Assembly (NCBI RefSeq): GCF_000194155.1
Contig: NZ_GL877878.1
Coordinates: 2,730,783 to 2,794,782 of the forward strand
Direction of reading: 5' to 3'
DNA: 64,000 bases
DNA from: Saccharopolyspora spinosa NRRL 18395
Lineage (GTDB): Bacteria; Actinomycetota; Actinomycetes; Mycobacteriales; Pseudonocardiaceae
The notes beneath the pieces were generated by a model. It searched no databases. It had not been told where the DNA came from and saw nothing but the letters and a program-made list of their open reading frames with translations. Shown piece by piece: positions 63,893 through 64,000 of this stretch. Each line of letters opens with the position of its first letter. Positions within the stretch are counted from its first letter, which is position 1. The position numbers were made by a program, and so were the translations under genes.

Positions 63893-64000
63893 AGATGTCC
63901 CCCTGCATTCGGTACGCGTTCTGGATTTCGTGCATCCCTTGCTCGTCGTCACGCTCGTACTGATCGGCCGAACTACGCAGGTCCGCGCCGATCTCCCTGA
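63882..64000 (-). CDS. EspC-like (DUF2580) ESX target, C-terminal part
   Basis: The window ends inside this gene. The visible end reads REIGADLRSSADQYERDDEQ and GMHEIQNAYRMQ. The pattern of a helix with AxxYxxxD matches the end of EspC/DUF2580 type VII secretion proteins. It overlaps the start of the next gene by about eleven bases and is the first visible member of that operon. Partial, so the call is moderate. Confidence 0.65.
   Translation of the reverse strand, partial: REIGADLRSSADQYERDDEQGMHEIQNAYRMQGDIYGG

Overview
The window is high-GC actinobacterial DNA, most likely from a member of the Pseudonocardiaceae such as Saccharopolyspora or Amycolatopsis. I infer this from GTG/TTG starts, a homodimeric-type AceE, an SsgA-like protein, DUF397, F420-dependent LLM oxidoreductases, ESX-type proteins and a pSAM2-like integrative element. 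The block 13.3-29.1 kb (ahpE, DUF3052, aceE, PucR-type FasR, fabD-fabH-acpP-fabF, accD, DUF3145) has the same gene order as the M. tuberculosis ahpE/aceE/fabD/kasA/accD6 region. It is chromosomal backbone.

Layout. (1) 0-8.7 kb: tail of a class II DAHP synthase, a dead MFS gene, an intact DDE insertion sequence abutting a small terpenoid cluster (class II cyclase, P450, class I-like terpene synthase, prenyl diphosphate synthase with an IS110 remnant inside), a dead oxidoreductase and an alpha/beta hydrolase. (2) 9.2-13.3 kb: IS scrap yard (IS3, ISAzo13 and IS481 types) around an SsgA-like gene. (3) 13.3-37.2 kb: backbone with tRNA-Val, central metabolism, FAS II, PnuC, an orphan holin/amidase pair, an ECF sigma/anti-sigma-like pair, an LLM oxidoreductase and cstA-ybdD. 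(4) 37.3-47.1 kb: a decaying catabolic region with about ten pseudogenes among a few intact genes (DUF397, TetR, methyltransferase, LLM, ECF42-type sigma with its DGPF partner). (5) 47.2-58.8 kb: a degraded AICE of about 9.2 kb bounded by a 36-bp direct repeat of the tRNA-Met 3' part. It carries a XamI-type restriction-modification operon, YdcF, a truncated GntR regulator, broken spd and rep genes, xis and a frameshifted integrase. (6) 58.8-64 kb: tRNA-Met, a small membrane protein, dead ceramidase and EspG-like genes, and the start of an ESX-associated operon running off the right edge.

How the genes work together. AceE supplies acetyl-CoA and AccD the malonyl-CoA building block. FabD/FabH/AcpP/FabF elongate fatty acids, and the adjacent PucR-type protein is the probable activator. 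In the terpenoid cluster the prenyl diphosphate synthase would make the substrate, the DxDTT cyclase would protonate and cyclise it while keeping the diphosphate, the class I-like enzyme would act on that product, and the P450 would oxidise it. The cluster is visibly lower in GC than its surroundings and lies between IS sequences, so it looks acquired.

The most interesting points are the DxDTT cyclase paired with a class I-like enzyme whose Asp-rich motif is degenerate, the two GTCGAC sites in the promoter/leader of the XamI-type operon, the deletion scar that removed the AICE transfer gene, and the isolated lysis-like pair inside backbone DNA.
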